This document shows positions 1 through 8,799 of a stretch of 36,170 nucleotides of DNA, piece after piece. A program made the position numbers and the translations under genes. The notes beneath the pieces are model-generated. The model searched no databases and was not told the origin of the DNA. It worked only from the letters and a program-made list of their open reading frames with translations. Within the stretch, counting starts at the first letter, position 1. Each line of letters begins with the position of its first letter. Source of the DNA: an uncultured Halomicronema sp. GTDB taxonomy: Bacteria > Cyanobacteriota > Cyanobacteriia > Phormidesmidales > Phormidesmidaceae. The DNA lies in NCBI GenBank assembly GCA_937899725.1, contig CALCCA010000141.1, positions 1-36,170 of the forward strand, in the 5' to 3' direction.

Positions 1-42
1 GTCCGCCGCATCTAAGCCAATCGCAATCAATGGACGAACCAT
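1..42 (-). CDS. Alkaline-phosphatase-superfamily (type I phosphodiesterase/nucleotide pyrophosphatase-like) protein, N-terminus only, cut by the window edge
   Basis: Reading the minus strand from an ATG at 42 gives MVRPLIAIGLDAAD, still open at the left edge. A strong Shine-Dalgarno (AAAGGAGA, complement of 47-54) sits just upstream. Proteins of the type I phosphodiesterase/nucleotide pyrophosphatase family commonly begin with a strand ending in IGLD[GA]AD, whose Asp binds a catalytic metal; that is family knowledge. Only 14 residues are visible, so the family call rests on this motif. It lies downstream of, and on the same strand as, the polysaccharide operon, and could be its sixth gene. 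Enzymes of this type may modify lipids, sugars or nucleotides; the substrate cannot be told. Confidence 0.6.
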   Translation of the reverse strand, partial: MVRPLIAIGLDAAD

Positions 43-253
43 TCTATCTCCTTTCTTTCCCAGCCAGTGAAGAGCTTCTTTCCAGCAGACTAAAACTCGT
101 CAAAGAAAGTTCCGCTCTTCAAAGGGCATTATTGCGAGTCCGGCGGCACCTCGCCTACCCCGAGCCTCCGCACAATTACTCAATCTTTATCCACCAATCA
201 CTTCCTCGAATCTCCCTTCATTACGCCTTCATGTTGGAAGTCCTTATTTATAC

Positions 254-2377
254 CTAATATCCGTAAAACACTCCTCGCCCATTCGTCCCCACAAACACCA
301 ACCCATCGATTTGCTGACTCGCGGCCAAGACATTGGGCTTGTTGCCAATCGGCTGTGTCGCGGACGTCAACTCTTCCCACTGATCGCCCAAATCCCAGGA
401 GCGAAACAGTCCTGTTTTTTGATCAGCTAGGGTGCCATAGATGTAGAGTGGCGTTCGCCCTCGGGCTGGCTTACCGAAGGCCAGCAAATGAGCGGTTTTG
501 ACGCTGTCGATCTCCCGAAAGTTTTGACCAGCATCTTCTGAGTAATACAAACCGCCCTCCCCCAGCGCCAAGCCCAGCCGCTCTGGTTGCCGGGGATCAA
601 CTTGCAGAATCGGCTCTGAGGCAGCTGGCCAGCCCTGGCTCAGCAACTCAAAGGACTCTCCCCCGTCACGGCTCTGATAGACTTCACCATTATTCGTAGC
701 GTAATAAAACCCCTGATCGAGAGCCGGATCAGCCACCAACGGCTTCGACCAATTCCAAGGGCCGTCGGGGCCATCGGGGAGCCCGGTGGTCGTCGCCCAG
801 GTGCGCCCCCGATCGCGACTATATAACGGCGGCTCATCATCCAAAATCACAACGATGCTGTCGCACGTGGGTGACGCGATCGCCACATCAATTGGCAACT
901 GATCGGCGGGAAAGCGCGGCGACGCCTGCCAAGTGTTGCCAGCATCGGTGGAAACTGCCAGCAAATATTGGTCATCCCAGCGGGTGCCCCCAATGCGGAC
1001 GAAGACGGCAGGATCTTGCTCACAGTACGCCAAGCTATAGGTATCAGAAATGCGCTGTGATCCCTGTACTCCCAAACGTTGCTGAGGATAAGTCGCCAAC
1101 GTATCGTCGTGCACAAAGCCATCCACATCGGCCAAGCCACTGACTAACACCGGCCCGGTCGGCGGCGCCATCAACGCAAAAGACACCACTTGCTCATGCC
1201 CCGCCACATAGTTTTTCCACACTGAGGTGGGGCGATCGAGCTGATCGGTGCGCCACACCCCATACCAATCGGTGAGCCAGAGCCGCTGAGGATGATGCGG
1301 ATCAAGGCGAATCGCGGCAATGGCCGGTTGGGAATTCATAAAATCAGTCCACCACGGCACTTGGCCCTGGAGCCGGCGCGATAACCGCCGCCACGTGGCG
1401 CCGCGATCGCGCGACTCAAAAATCTCCGTCTCCCGATCTTCTTTAGAGCTGACTACCAAGTGTTCAGCATCATGGGGATCAAGACTCAGCGCATTGAAGA
1501 CCACCTCAGCGCCGCCGCTCTGGCGGGGGGCAATCGGCTCCCAGCTTTGATCGCCGTAGCGATAAACGGTATCACCCACCGCGTATAGGCTCTGGTCAGT
1601 CGCCACCGCAATTTGTTGCACGGCCTGCGGACTCTCTGGCAAGCGCTGCCAGCGGCTGCCGCGATCACGCGAGACATAGACGCCCGATTCAAAATGGGTG
1701 GCGTAAACGATCGCCGCATCTACCGGATCAAACACAATGCCCGTGATGCCCACAGGATCATCCGGCACGATCGGGATATCCATGACTTGCTGCCAAGTAA
1801 CACCGACATCACTAGAGGTCCACAGACCGCTCTGACGAGAGCCAAACAACAGATGGGCCGAGTCTTGCGGATCAACCACCAGGCGCGAGCCCAGCCATCG
1901 GTTAATTTCATTACCGCCCATTGGCAACTCTAGGCCCAACCTTTGCCAGGTGCCCCCGCGATCGCCCGACCGAAAAATTGCCCCCGGCGCATCATCCAGA
2001 TACTTGCCCGCCGCAATATACACCACCTCCGGATTGTTAGGATCAAGCGCTAAGGCCTCGCCACCATAGTAGTTTTGCTCAGCCGCCGAGAAGCGATCGG
2101 TAATCGGTAGCCAGCGCTCCGTCGCCGCCTGCCAACGATAAAATCCCCCCATATCAGTTCTGAGGTAGATCAGATCAGGCTCAACCGGATGGATATAAAT
2201 GCCAGTAACATATCCGCCGCCACCAATGGGGACGTTAGTTAGCGCCGCTGTCGGCGCGATCAGGGCCGCTTTAGACGTCGGCTGCAGCCACTTATGAATC
2301 GCTGCTGATAGGCCAAACGCCAAGAGTAGACCTAGCAACAGGCAACCTATTCGCACTGCCAAACGGCGTACTTGCAT
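254..2377 (-). CDS. Membrane-anchored Asp-box (BNR/sortilin-like) beta-propeller protein
   Basis: About 707 residues. The ATG at 2377 is preferred over an upstream one at 2443 because it has a clear GGAGG (complement of 2383-2387) and avoids overlap with the preceding glycosyltransferase. An N-terminal hydrophobic stretch (about residues 8-26) follows MQVRR and looks like a signal anchor or signal peptide. The rest carries at least nine Asp-box motifs of the form S-x-D-x-G-x-[TS]-[WF], for example RSGDRGGTW, ESRDRGATW, VSTDAGNTW, YSRDRGRTW and QSRDGGESF, spread over the whole length. This pattern is typical of sortilin/VPS10-type and BNR-repeat glycosidase-like propellers. The protein is probably exported and may bind or cleave glycans. 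It is the fifth gene of a polysaccharide operon. No catalytic residues could be assigned. Confidence 0.8.
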   Translation of the reverse strand: MQVRRLAVRIGCLLLGLLLAFGLSAAIHKWLQPTSKAALIAPTAALTNVPIGGGGYVTGIYIHPVEPDLIYLRTDMGGFYRWQAATERWLPITDRFSAAEQNYYGGEALALDPNNPEVVYIAAGKYLDDAPGAIFRSGDRGGTWQRLGLELPMGGNEINRWLGSRLVVDPQDSAHLLFGSRQSGLWTSSDVGVTWQQVMDIPIVPDDPVGITGIVFDPVDAAIVYATHFESGVYVSRDRGSRWQRLPESPQAVQQIAVATDQSLYAVGDTVYRYGDQSWEPIAPRQSGGAEVVFNALSLDPHDAEHLVVSSKEDRETEIFESRDRGATWRRLSRRLQGQVPWWTDFMNSQPAIAAIRLDPHHPQRLWLTDWYGVWRTDQLDRPTSVWKNYVAGHEQVVSFALMAPPTGPVLVSGLADVDGFVHDDTLATYPQQRLGVQGSQRISDTYSLAYCEQDPAVFVRIGGTRWDDQYLLAVSTDAGNTWQASPRFPADQLPIDVAIASPTCDSIVVILDDEPPLYSRDRGRTWATTTGLPDGPDGPWNWSKPLVADPALDQGFYYATNNGEVYQSRDGGESFELLSQGWPAASEPILQVDPRQPERLGLALGEGGLYYSEDAGQNFREIDSVKTAHLLAFGKPARGRTPLYIYGTLADQKTGLFRSWDLGDQWEELTSATQPIGNKPNVLAASQQIDGLVFVGTNGRGVFYGY

Positions 2378-2406
2378 AGCAACCTCCACCTTCCAAGAGG
2401 ACTGGG

Positions 2407-3426
2407 TTAACGGCCAGATGTCGACATTTTTTGGCGTTGCCAAGCCCCCATTAGCTGAGCCGCCCCTGATTCGGCCAACCGATAGAGCGGGTAGGGCAAG
2501 ATCGTCAGCAACCCGGCCCCCCCTAACACTCGCAGCGTGGGGGCTGGCTCTTGCCGGAGGATTCGCCAGTCGCTGGCGAGCATTTGCTGCGCAAAATGTC
2601 GGGCCATCGCGCCATTACGCAGGCGCACCGCTTTGCGAGACAGAACCCGCGATCGATAGGCCAGACTCAGCTGGCCCCATTGCTCCACCCGTTCAGGCGC
2701 GTAGGTCGCGACTTTTTGTAGCACCTGCTGCCAAGAGTCAAACTGCTGCACGAGACTCGCCGATAGGCCACCCGCATTAATGCGATACAGCGTTAACGGT
2801 TCAGCAATGCCCTCAATTTGCCAAGCGGTCAACAAACAAATGCGTAACCAGCATTCAATATCTTCTGAGCGGCGAAAGTCTTCATCAAAATAGAACGTCT
2901 CCACCTGACCGTAGCGATCTTGCTGAACGGCGATCGCCTCCAAAACTGGTCGTCGGATTACCGGCGTTGACCCATTGCCAATCGGATTGTTGCGAAACAG
3001 GTATTCGGCAGTAATCGCCTGGAGCCGGGGGGTAAGGTAAGTGCCTGTTGGGTCACCCGCTTCATCAATGAGCACTGAAGGACTGAAACTCAAACCGACA
3101 TCTGGATTCTGTTCCAAATGCTCAACATGCCGCGCGAGCTTCGTGGGTTGCCACAAATCGTCCCCGTCTAAAAACGCTAGATAGGTGCCTTGGGCGTGAC
3201 GAATACCGGTATTGCGCGCCCCCGCTAAGCCCCGGTTTTTTTGGTGCACGATGGTGATGCGCGAGTCCTCAAATCGCTGGCAAATTTCGACGCTTCGATC
3301 CGGCGATTCATCATCGACCAAAATCAATTCAAAATTGCCATAGGTTTGATCTAGAACAGATTGCACAGTTTTGGCAATATACGCCTCGACGCCATACACC
3401 GGCACAATTACTGAAACTAACGTCAT
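2407..3426 (-). CDS. GT2 family glycosyltransferase
   Basis: 339 residues, GT-A fold. The N-terminus MTLVSVIVPVYG followed by VDD (37-39) and DGDD (87-90) are the nucleotide-sugar and metal binding motifs of family 2 glycosyltransferases. GLAGARNTGI (66-75) is the usual conserved segment between them. No transmembrane segment is obvious, so it should act at the cytoplasmic face, adding a sugar to a lipid-linked oligosaccharide. GGGAGC (complement of 3435-3440) is a well-placed ribosome binding site lying at the very end of the flippase gene, so the two genes are tightly coupled. The sugar specificity cannot be read from sequence. Confidence 0.9.
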   Translation of the reverse strand: MTLVSVIVPVYGVEAYIAKTVQSVLDQTYGNFELILVDDESPDRSVEICQRFEDSRITIVHQKNRGLAGARNTGIRHAQGTYLAFLDGDDLWQPTKLARHVEHLEQNPDVGLSFSPSVLIDEAGDPTGTYLTPRLQAITAEYLFRNNPIGNGSTPVIRRPVLEAIAVQQDRYGQVETFYFDEDFRRSEDIECWLRICLLTAWQIEGIAEPLTLYRINAGGLSASLVQQFDSWQQVLQKVATYAPERVEQWGQLSLAYRSRVLSRKAVRLRNGAMARHFAQQMLASDWRILRQEPAPTLRVLGGAGLLTILPYPLYRLAESGAAQLMGAWQRQKMSTSGR

Positions 3427-3439
3427 TGCCCATGCTCCC

Positions 3440-4738
3440 TTACGTCAAAAATCCTTTGCGAGCTACAAAAACGTAGCGCATTGACCACAGCAGATAAGTC
3501 GGGACGAAGCAGTAATAAATAGCAACCACAGAGATCGCCACTCCCCGTGCCCCAAATTGCACGCCCACCAGCAAAGACAACCCAAACAATACGGTAAAGC
3601 CAATATTCCACAGCAGACCAATGCCGGAGCGATCAACTGCAGTCAATAAATAAAACGACGCCTGATCAAAGGGACGAGGAATCGCCGAGATACAGATCAA
3701 AATCAGAATGGGTATCGCCGGAATCCACTCTTCACCAAATATAAACGGTACATAAAAACGAGCCGCCATGGACTGCAGCATCACGAAGGGAATAATGACG
3801 GCAGCAATCGTCTTGAGACTGCTGAGAAAAGCCGCTTTGAGCTGACTCAAGGTCTCTCTCGCCGCGCAGAGGTATGGCAGCAGCGCCGTCGTAATGCTAT
3901 TGATGATCGTCAAACTAATGCCTAAACCAGCATTGTAGGCAAAGTAGTAAAAGCCCAATTCACGGATGCCAATGAATCGTCCGACGATCAGGTAATCCAT
4001 ATTCTCGCGGGCCGTTTGTAGCAGCTGCACGCCAAGAATATTGAAGCCAAATTTGATGATTTCTCCCCAGCGATGGGTGGTAAATCCCTGGGAAGGCCGC
4101 CACTTGTGCTTCCGCAACAAAATAAAATATTCAATGGGCGCGGCAATCACTCTGGGCAAGACAATCGCCCATAGCCCCAACCCAGCAACGGCAAACACCG
4201 CCGTCAAAATATTTGCCGTGGTATAGCGGAGGGACTGAGCCATTGCGTAGTCTTTCAGGCGATTTTCTCGCTGAATCAACGACGACTGAATTTGACCCAC
4301 CGGCACAATCAAAAACGTGATTGCCAGAACACAAATCGGCAAAATCAGCCGGTCATTGTCATAGAACCAAGCCACCGGAAAAGCGAGCGTGCACTGCAGC
4401 ACAAACAACCCGACAAACAACACCAGGTTGAGCCAAAAAGCACTATTACTCAGCTCGCCGATCTCGTCATCTTTCGCTTGAATCAGCTTGGCATGCAGGC
4501 CAAATCTCGTAAACGTGCGCGTAAACTCATAGGTTGTGAGCACCAGGGCGGCTAACCCATAATCTTCGGGGGTTAAAAACCGAGGCAGCAACAGTGTCGC
4601 CCCGAGCCTGGAAAAGCGAATCAACGCCTGAGAGATCCCGAGCCATCCTAAGCTGCGAGCAAACCGATCTTGTAATTTACGGCCAATAAACTGTCGAGTT
4701 CTTTGGAAGAACTGTTGAATCTTTTCCCCAAGGGACAT
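3440..4738 (-). CDS. Wzx-type oligosaccharide flippase (polysaccharide biosynthesis protein, MATE/MOP superfamily)
   Basis: 432 residues with about 12 hydrophobic segments distributed over the length. The segment around residues 30-70 (LGISQALIRFSRLGATLLL, then LTPEDYGLAALVL) is the typical start of lipopolysaccharide/teichuronic acid flippases in the MOP exporter superfamily. The family moves undecaprenyl-linked oligosaccharide units across the inner membrane. It lies between two GT2 genes and downstream of a Wzy-like gene, which fits a Wzx/Wzy-dependent pathway. The ribosome binding site is weak. Confident as a flippase; the substrate is unknown. Confidence 0.88.
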   Translation of the reverse strand: MSLGEKIQQFFQRTRQFIGRKLQDRFARSLGWLGISQALIRFSRLGATLLLPRFLTPEDYGLAALVLTTYEFTRTFTRFGLHAKLIQAKDDEIGELSNSAFWLNLVLFVGLFVLQCTLAFPVAWFYDNDRLILPICVLAITFLIVPVGQIQSSLIQRENRLKDYAMAQSLRYTTANILTAVFAVAGLGLWAIVLPRVIAAPIEYFILLRKHKWRPSQGFTTHRWGEIIKFGFNILGVQLLQTARENMDYLIVGRFIGIRELGFYYFAYNAGLGISLTIINSITTALLPYLCAARETLSQLKAAFLSSLKTIAAVIIPFVMLQSMAARFYVPFIFGEEWIPAIPILILICISAIPRPFDQASFYLLTAVDRSGIGLLWNIGFTVLFGLSLLVGVQFGARGVAISVVAIYYCFVPTYLLWSMRYVFVARKGFLT

Positions 4739-4800
4739 AACTCACTGTAGTCGCGATTGTAATCTTTATCCGCAGCGGAAATAACGTCGCGTCCAGGTCA

Positions 4801-5760
4801 TCACTGCAGCACTACCGGGGGCTTATCGCCCAAGCGCTCAATGAGAGATTTGGCCCAGTCCTGAGGCAGCGTGTTGAGAATGAAGAGTTTCACGGTCAAC
4901 CGCTGAGTATCTCTTTCGAGCAGCGATCGCGGCGAATTGAGAATTGACTTCGTGAGCTTTTGCGTCGCGACCGCTAAATCTTCGCGGCTCGATGAGTTGC
5001 GCACGCACTGCAGAGCCAAATAGCGGTACAGCTTACTTAAACTGCGAGGCTTCAAGTATTGCAGATCTTTAGGAGCCTGCGAAAAGGCCCGCTCAATGAC
5101 CGTCAACCCATAGGATTCCATGCGAGGCACGCTGGCTGACATCGCTTGAGAAGATTTTCGATAATATATCTGATGCTTCTTCACCACTGAAAAATTACAG
5201 CGGGCTGCCAGTCTGAGGTAATACTCCCAGTCTTCAACGGAATGCAAATTTGGATCAAACTGGCCCACCTCTTCCACAATCGATCGCCTCACCAGAATGT
5301 TAGAGCCGTTGGCAATAAAGTTTCTCACTAACAGCGCCGGATAGACATCCCCTGCGTGGTGTAGGGGAACACAGGCATATAAAAAGTTATCGTACTCATC
5401 GATAAAAGCCGTCCAACTATAAGCAACACCGGCCTTCTCATCGCGGTTGAGTGCATTGACTTGACACTCAATTTTGTCCTGAGACCAGAGATCGTCGGCA
5501 TCGACAAAACTAATGAATTCTCCTGTGGCATTGTCAATGCCCCGGTTTCTCGCTACCGGCAGCCCACCATTGGGATACGAGCACACCTTGATGCGCGGAT
5601 CTTCAAAACCGGCCACCACCTCTAACGTATTGTCTTTAGAACCATCGTTAATCACGATGATCTCGAGATCTTGATAGGTCTGCTTAAGAATAGATTCCAG
5701 CGTTCTGGCAATCGTTTTAGCGCCGTTATAGACCGGAATAACAATAGAAACGGTAGACAT
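4801..5760 (-). CDS. GT2 family glycosyltransferase
   Basis: About 319 residues from the ATG at 5760, which has GAGG (complement of 5766-5769) upstream. A longer reading to 5850 would overlap the preceding gene and adds non-family sequence. The N-terminus MSTVSIVIPVYNG, then INDGSKD (37-43) and DADD (87-90), are the GT-A nucleotide-sugar and metal motifs. NGGLPVARNRGID (64-76) is the connecting conserved segment. It resembles the glycosyltransferase at 2407-3426 in architecture but differs enough to act on another donor or acceptor. It should work in the cytoplasm within the same polysaccharide operon. Confidence 0.9.
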   Translation of the reverse strand: MSTVSIVIPVYNGAKTIARTLESILKQTYQDLEIIVINDGSKDNTLEVVAGFEDPRIKVCSYPNGGLPVARNRGIDNATGEFISFVDADDLWSQDKIECQVNALNRDEKAGVAYSWTAFIDEYDNFLYACVPLHHAGDVYPALLVRNFIANGSNILVRRSIVEEVGQFDPNLHSVEDWEYYLRLAARCNFSVVKKHQIYYRKSSQAMSASVPRMESYGLTVIERAFSQAPKDLQYLKPRSLSKLYRYLALQCVRNSSSREDLAVATQKLTKSILNSPRSLLERDTQRLTVKLFILNTLPQDWAKSLIERLGDKPPVVLQ

Positions 5761-5773
5761 AAAGACCTCTGAT

Positions 5774-7069
5774 TTAAGAATGGGTAGCGACCGATAAAGG
5801 CGGCTCATCGGATGCACTCGCGAACACCCGATCAGGTTCTTGTAAGCCAATCCCCAACATGACTAGTCCAGGCCAAAACATGTAGGCCAGCGTCTCCAGA
5901 TTTTCGCCAAACGAGAACGCCAGCATGGTCAGAAACACCATCAGACTGACCTGCGAGACCTTGCTCCCCTGAGACTTAATCACCAGATCGACCAGGGTAT
6001 AAGCAGCAGCGAAGAATAACGCTGTGGTGCCGACCAAACCGTGGGTAAAGAGCACCCCAATCCAAGTGTGGTGACTACCAATTGGCATATCGCGGGTCGC
6101 CTGTGAGCCAGGGGCCTTCATCGCGTGGCCCCAGATGGGCGCATCAGTCCAGCGATTGAGGGCAACTCGGGCTAAGACTTCTCGCACATGGGACGATTCA
6201 CTACGTTGGTTGTCAAAGTAAATCTTGAGGTCAGTCAGCCCCGTCACGATTCGCGAACTTTGCAAACTGGCCAAAAAGGCAGCAAACGCCGCCCCAAACA
6301 GCCACATGGGCCGAGTCAAATTAATCAAACTAAAGCGGACGAGCGGTAACACGACCAAACATAACTGCCCCAAGCGAGAGGCAGAACCAATTATCAAAAT
6401 GATATTGGCACCAATTCCTAGCCACCGGAGTACGACATTTTTTTCGTAGCTAGCCAACCACATATGCACCGTCGCGGCACAGGCCAAAGCAGGAGCCCAC
6501 GGCGCAAACATCGTTAGCCGACTCTGACCCGAGATATTTTCAACCGCGTGCAGCGCCACTTCGTAATAAAGGTCAGAAAAGCCACCAATTTTAGACAGGA
6601 TAGAAATTGTGTAGAGCGGCATCTCAACCCCAGCGGTCATCATGATGTAAGCAAAGGGCAAGATGATGAGAGTTTGAACCGCCAGGAGGCAAATAGCTCG
6701 GGACACGATTTGAGGGCGAATCTGGAAGCAGCCAATCAAAGGAAAGACCGCCAGCAAAGCCCAAGTGCGCATGAAGTTATTGATAAAAGACTTAATTAAG
6801 CGAGTGAGACTGGCATCAATGTTGACTAGCCCGACCATCAAGGCGACTAGAATAGCTAACATCGCCACCACCCAAACCCAAACGCCAATCGGAATATGCA
6901 CCGCTGACCGTTTGGCAGGCCGAAGAAAGAAATGGTCGAGAACCAAATAAGCCAGCAAACCCCAGGCGATCATGGGCACGGCAATAAACTGACTGCTCAG
7001 GAAAAATAAGAGATAAATACCAATAATTGAATAGTAAATAACGGCTTCTTGAAAGTTTTGAGGCTTCAT
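5774..7069 (-). CDS. O-antigen ligase/polymerase (Wzy/WaaL)-like membrane protein
   Basis: About 431 residues from the ATG at 7069; a longer reading to 7186 adds a charged, cysteine-rich stretch unlike the family. Ten or more hydrophobic segments are present. A long periplasmic-type loop precedes GSHHTWIGVLFTHGLVG (from about residue 331), which matches the Wzy_C pattern of the O-antigen ligase/polymerase superfamily, where a conserved His lies in H-[NH]-[TS]-[WYF]-[LI]. The family joins or polymerises undecaprenyl-linked sugar units on the periplasmic side. It is the first gene of the operon and ends 13 bases before the next start. Polymerase and ligase cannot be separated by sequence alone. 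Confidence 0.82.
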   Translation of the reverse strand: MKPQNFQEAVIYYSIIGIYLLFFLSSQFIAVPMIAWGLLAYLVLDHFFLRPAKRSAVHIPIGVWVWVVAMLAILVALMVGLVNIDASLTRLIKSFINNFMRTWALLAVFPLIGCFQIRPQIVSRAICLLAVQTLIILPFAYIMMTAGVEMPLYTISILSKIGGFSDLYYEVALHAVENISGQSRLTMFAPWAPALACAATVHMWLASYEKNVVLRWLGIGANIILIIGSASRLGQLCLVVLPLVRFSLINLTRPMWLFGAAFAAFLASLQSSRIVTGLTDLKIYFDNQRSESSHVREVLARVALNRWTDAPIWGHAMKAPGSQATRDMPIGSHHTWIGVLFTHGLVGTTALFFAAAYTLVDLVIKSQGSKVSQVSLMVFLTMLAFSFGENLETLAYMFWPGLVMLGIGLQEPDRVFASASDEPPLSVATHS

Positions 7070-7162
7070 AATCAAGCAGTTTTTAGCGTTTTCAAAAAAT
7101 TTAGATGTCCGTGAAGCGATACCAGCAGGCCACACTTTTCCGAGTTCGAAGTCGCACACAGG

Positions 7163-7176
7163 GCTGCTTAAGCAGC
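7163..7176. repeat. 14-bp perfect palindrome upstream of the polysaccharide operon
   Basis: GCTGCTTAAGCAGC reads the same on both strands. It lies about 94 bases upstream of the Wzy-like start codon at 7069, a position where a dimeric regulator could bind. No known operator consensus was recognised, so a function is only possible. Confidence 0.4.
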
Positions 7177-7613
7177 GGCTCGACAACCAGGCAGACTAAG
7201 GGAAACAATCTGCGGTCCGCAGCATTGAGGCATCTGTAGAGGCCCTAAGACGATTGGGCATTGAACATTGGGCGAATCAACTCAGAGGCGACCAATCTTG
7301 ATCGGGCTGAATATTAACCAGTTTCAAGTCATTGGGCACAACAATTTTTTCTGGTTTGACTGGGCGACATATCTAGTCTTCAACTACTAGGTGATTTCCC
7401 AAAATACGTTCGCAAATTTAGCCTGCGATAGGCTCCGCGATCGCCTGAATTAGAAAGCTTGAGCCACCAAAGCGGAAAAACTTTCGTTTCTCATAAATAT
7501 CAAATACGTATTTGTGCCGATCTCCTGAATTTGCTTCTTCATAGTCTGTTCACATACTAGTGGAGAGGTGCCTGCAGTGTCTAACGAAACTTTACGCTTC
7601 ACAGGTTCTTTAA

Positions 7614-7645
7614 AGTTTGGTCAACCCTCCTAACTCGACCAAACT
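7614..7645. repeat. Hairpin-forming inverted repeat (9-bp arms, 14-nt loop)
   Basis: AGTTTGGTC at 7614-7622 is the exact reverse complement of GACCAAACT at 7637-7645. No U-tract follows on either strand, so it does not look like an intrinsic terminator. It could be an operator or RNA element; there is no gene next to it to decide. Confidence 0.4.
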
Positions 7646-7784
7646 GAGCGCCGCTGACCTCTCCCAATCGTGGCTGGCCAGCGCTCTACCACCGCGATTA
7701 GAGCCCGTCATCAAAACCGCGTTGTCAGATCATCACGGCAGTTAGACCATGACTCTCCACGGCGATCGCGATCGTTCTACGTCA

Positions 7785-7849
7785 CCTACAGCCCCGCACC
7801 TGAAAGATTACTGCAGCGCCCAGAAGCGTTGCGGGGCCAGGGCTGTAGG
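7785..7849. repeat. Compound inverted repeat in non-coding DNA
   Basis: CCTACAGCCC at 7785-7794 pairs with GGGCTGTAGG at 7840-7849, and the overlapping GCCCCGC at 7791-7797 can instead pair with GCGGGGC at 7831-7837. The two pairings share bases and so are partly alternative. This may be a remnant of a small mobile palindromic element or a structured RNA. Confidence 0.35.
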
Positions 7850-8016
7850 CTAACGATACCGTGATCGTCCGTTGGCCAGCGCGATCGCTCCAACACCTGA
7901 CCTAGCATGGGCGCCATCGCCCCACCATTTACAGTTCTTTCACAATTGGGCTAGCGCCACCGTCAGGGCGATAAAGAACAGCTGCATAGCGGGCAGCGGG
8001 TTGCCACAATCAAGGC

Positions 8017-8799
8017 CTACTGCGTTTTGAACATGCGGCCCACCGCACCGGTCAACGCTTCACGGGGCAAAAAGCGGCCCGCATTAACCAATAGCTGGTT
8101 AGTGAGGCCCCCGGTCACCACGTTAGATTGCCCCTTGTCTAACGCTTGCAGCGCATCACTCACGACGGCTTGAGGCGAGGTATAGTTTTGCCCGACACTT
8201 TCTCCCAGGCTATCGGGAAACTCAGCCGTCTTAAAGAATTGCGTTTCGGTTGGGCCAGGGCAGACACCGAGCACTTTGATGTTATGCGGTTTGCATTCAA
8301 ACCAGAGCGCTTCGCTGAAGCTCAACACAAAGGTTTTAGTGGCCGCATACACGGCAAAATAAGGAATAGGCTGAAACGCCGCCGTGGAGGCAATGTTTAA
8401 GATGCTGCCGGTCTGCCGCTGCTTCATGCTCTGCAAACAGCGGTAGGTCAGATCCACTAGTACCATCGTATTGAGCTGAATCATGTTGAGATAGGTGCTG
8501 AGTTCGCCGTCGGCAAATTCGCCGTAGGTGCCAAATCCCGCATTGTTGACGAGCAGGTCGGGCTGAAGCTGCTGCTGCTCCAGCTGAGCCATGACCTTGG
8601 CAGCGGCGTCAGGCGTGGTCAAGTCTTGCACTATGACGGTGGCTTTGACGTGGCGCTGCTGGCTCACAGTATCGGCGATCGCCTGCAGCTTGTCGGGAGA
8701 TCGCGCCACTAACACTAAGTCGTAGCCGCGTTGGGCTAACTGCTCAGCAAATTCAGCGCCAATCCCAGCCGAAGCCCCTGTAATTAATGCAACTGCCAT
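8017..8799 (-). CDS. Short-chain dehydrogenase/reductase (classical SDR, DltE-like)
   Basis: 260 residues, normal for a classical SDR. TGASAGIG (7-14) is the glycine-rich dinucleotide site, NNAG (85-88) the structural motif, and Ser138 with Tyr151-x3-Lys155 (YAATK) complete the catalytic set. R33 after the second strand suggests NADP(H), as an inference. AGGAAAG lies just upstream of the ATG. Homologues are annotated as DltE-like or general oxidoreductases; the substrate is unknown. It is a single minus-strand gene with no evident operon partners. Confidence 0.88.
   Translation of the reverse strand: MAVALITGASAGIGAEFAEQLAQRGYDLVLVARSPDKLQAIADTVSQQRHVKATVIVQDLTTPDAAAKVMAQLEQQQLQPDLLVNNAGFGTYGEFADGELSTYLNMIQLNTMVLVDLTYRCLQSMKQRQTGSILNIASTAAFQPIPYFAVYAATKTFVLSFSEALWFECKPHNIKVLGVCPGPTETQFFKTAEFPDSLGESVGQNYTSPQAVVSDALQALDKGQSNVVTGGLTNQLLVNAGRFLPREALTGAVGRMFKTQ

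Larger units (their letters stand above)
7070..8016. other. Long intergenic region without a convincing gene; carries several inverted repeats
   Basis: About 950 bases between the start of the polysaccharide operon (minus) and the end of the SDR gene (minus). Short open frames exist (for example 7670-7864, plus) but have no ribosome binding site or family-like sequence. It should contain the promoter of the polysaccharide operon near 7070-7300. Three symmetrical elements stand out and are listed separately: a 14-bp palindrome at 7163-7176, a 9-bp hairpin at 7614-7645 and a compound hairpin at 7785-7849. HIP1-like GCGATCGC sites occur near 7762, 7437 and 7880. Confidence 0.6.

Noticed and set aside
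30-257. Open frame of 75 codons, plus strand, at the left edge
   Set aside because: Overlaps the well-supported minus-strand start at 42, has no ribosome binding site and no family-like sequence.
7670-7864. Open frame of 64 codons, plus strand, in the 7-8 kb gap
   Set aside because: Arg/Ser-rich unbiased composition, no ribosome binding site, and it spans the compound inverted repeat.
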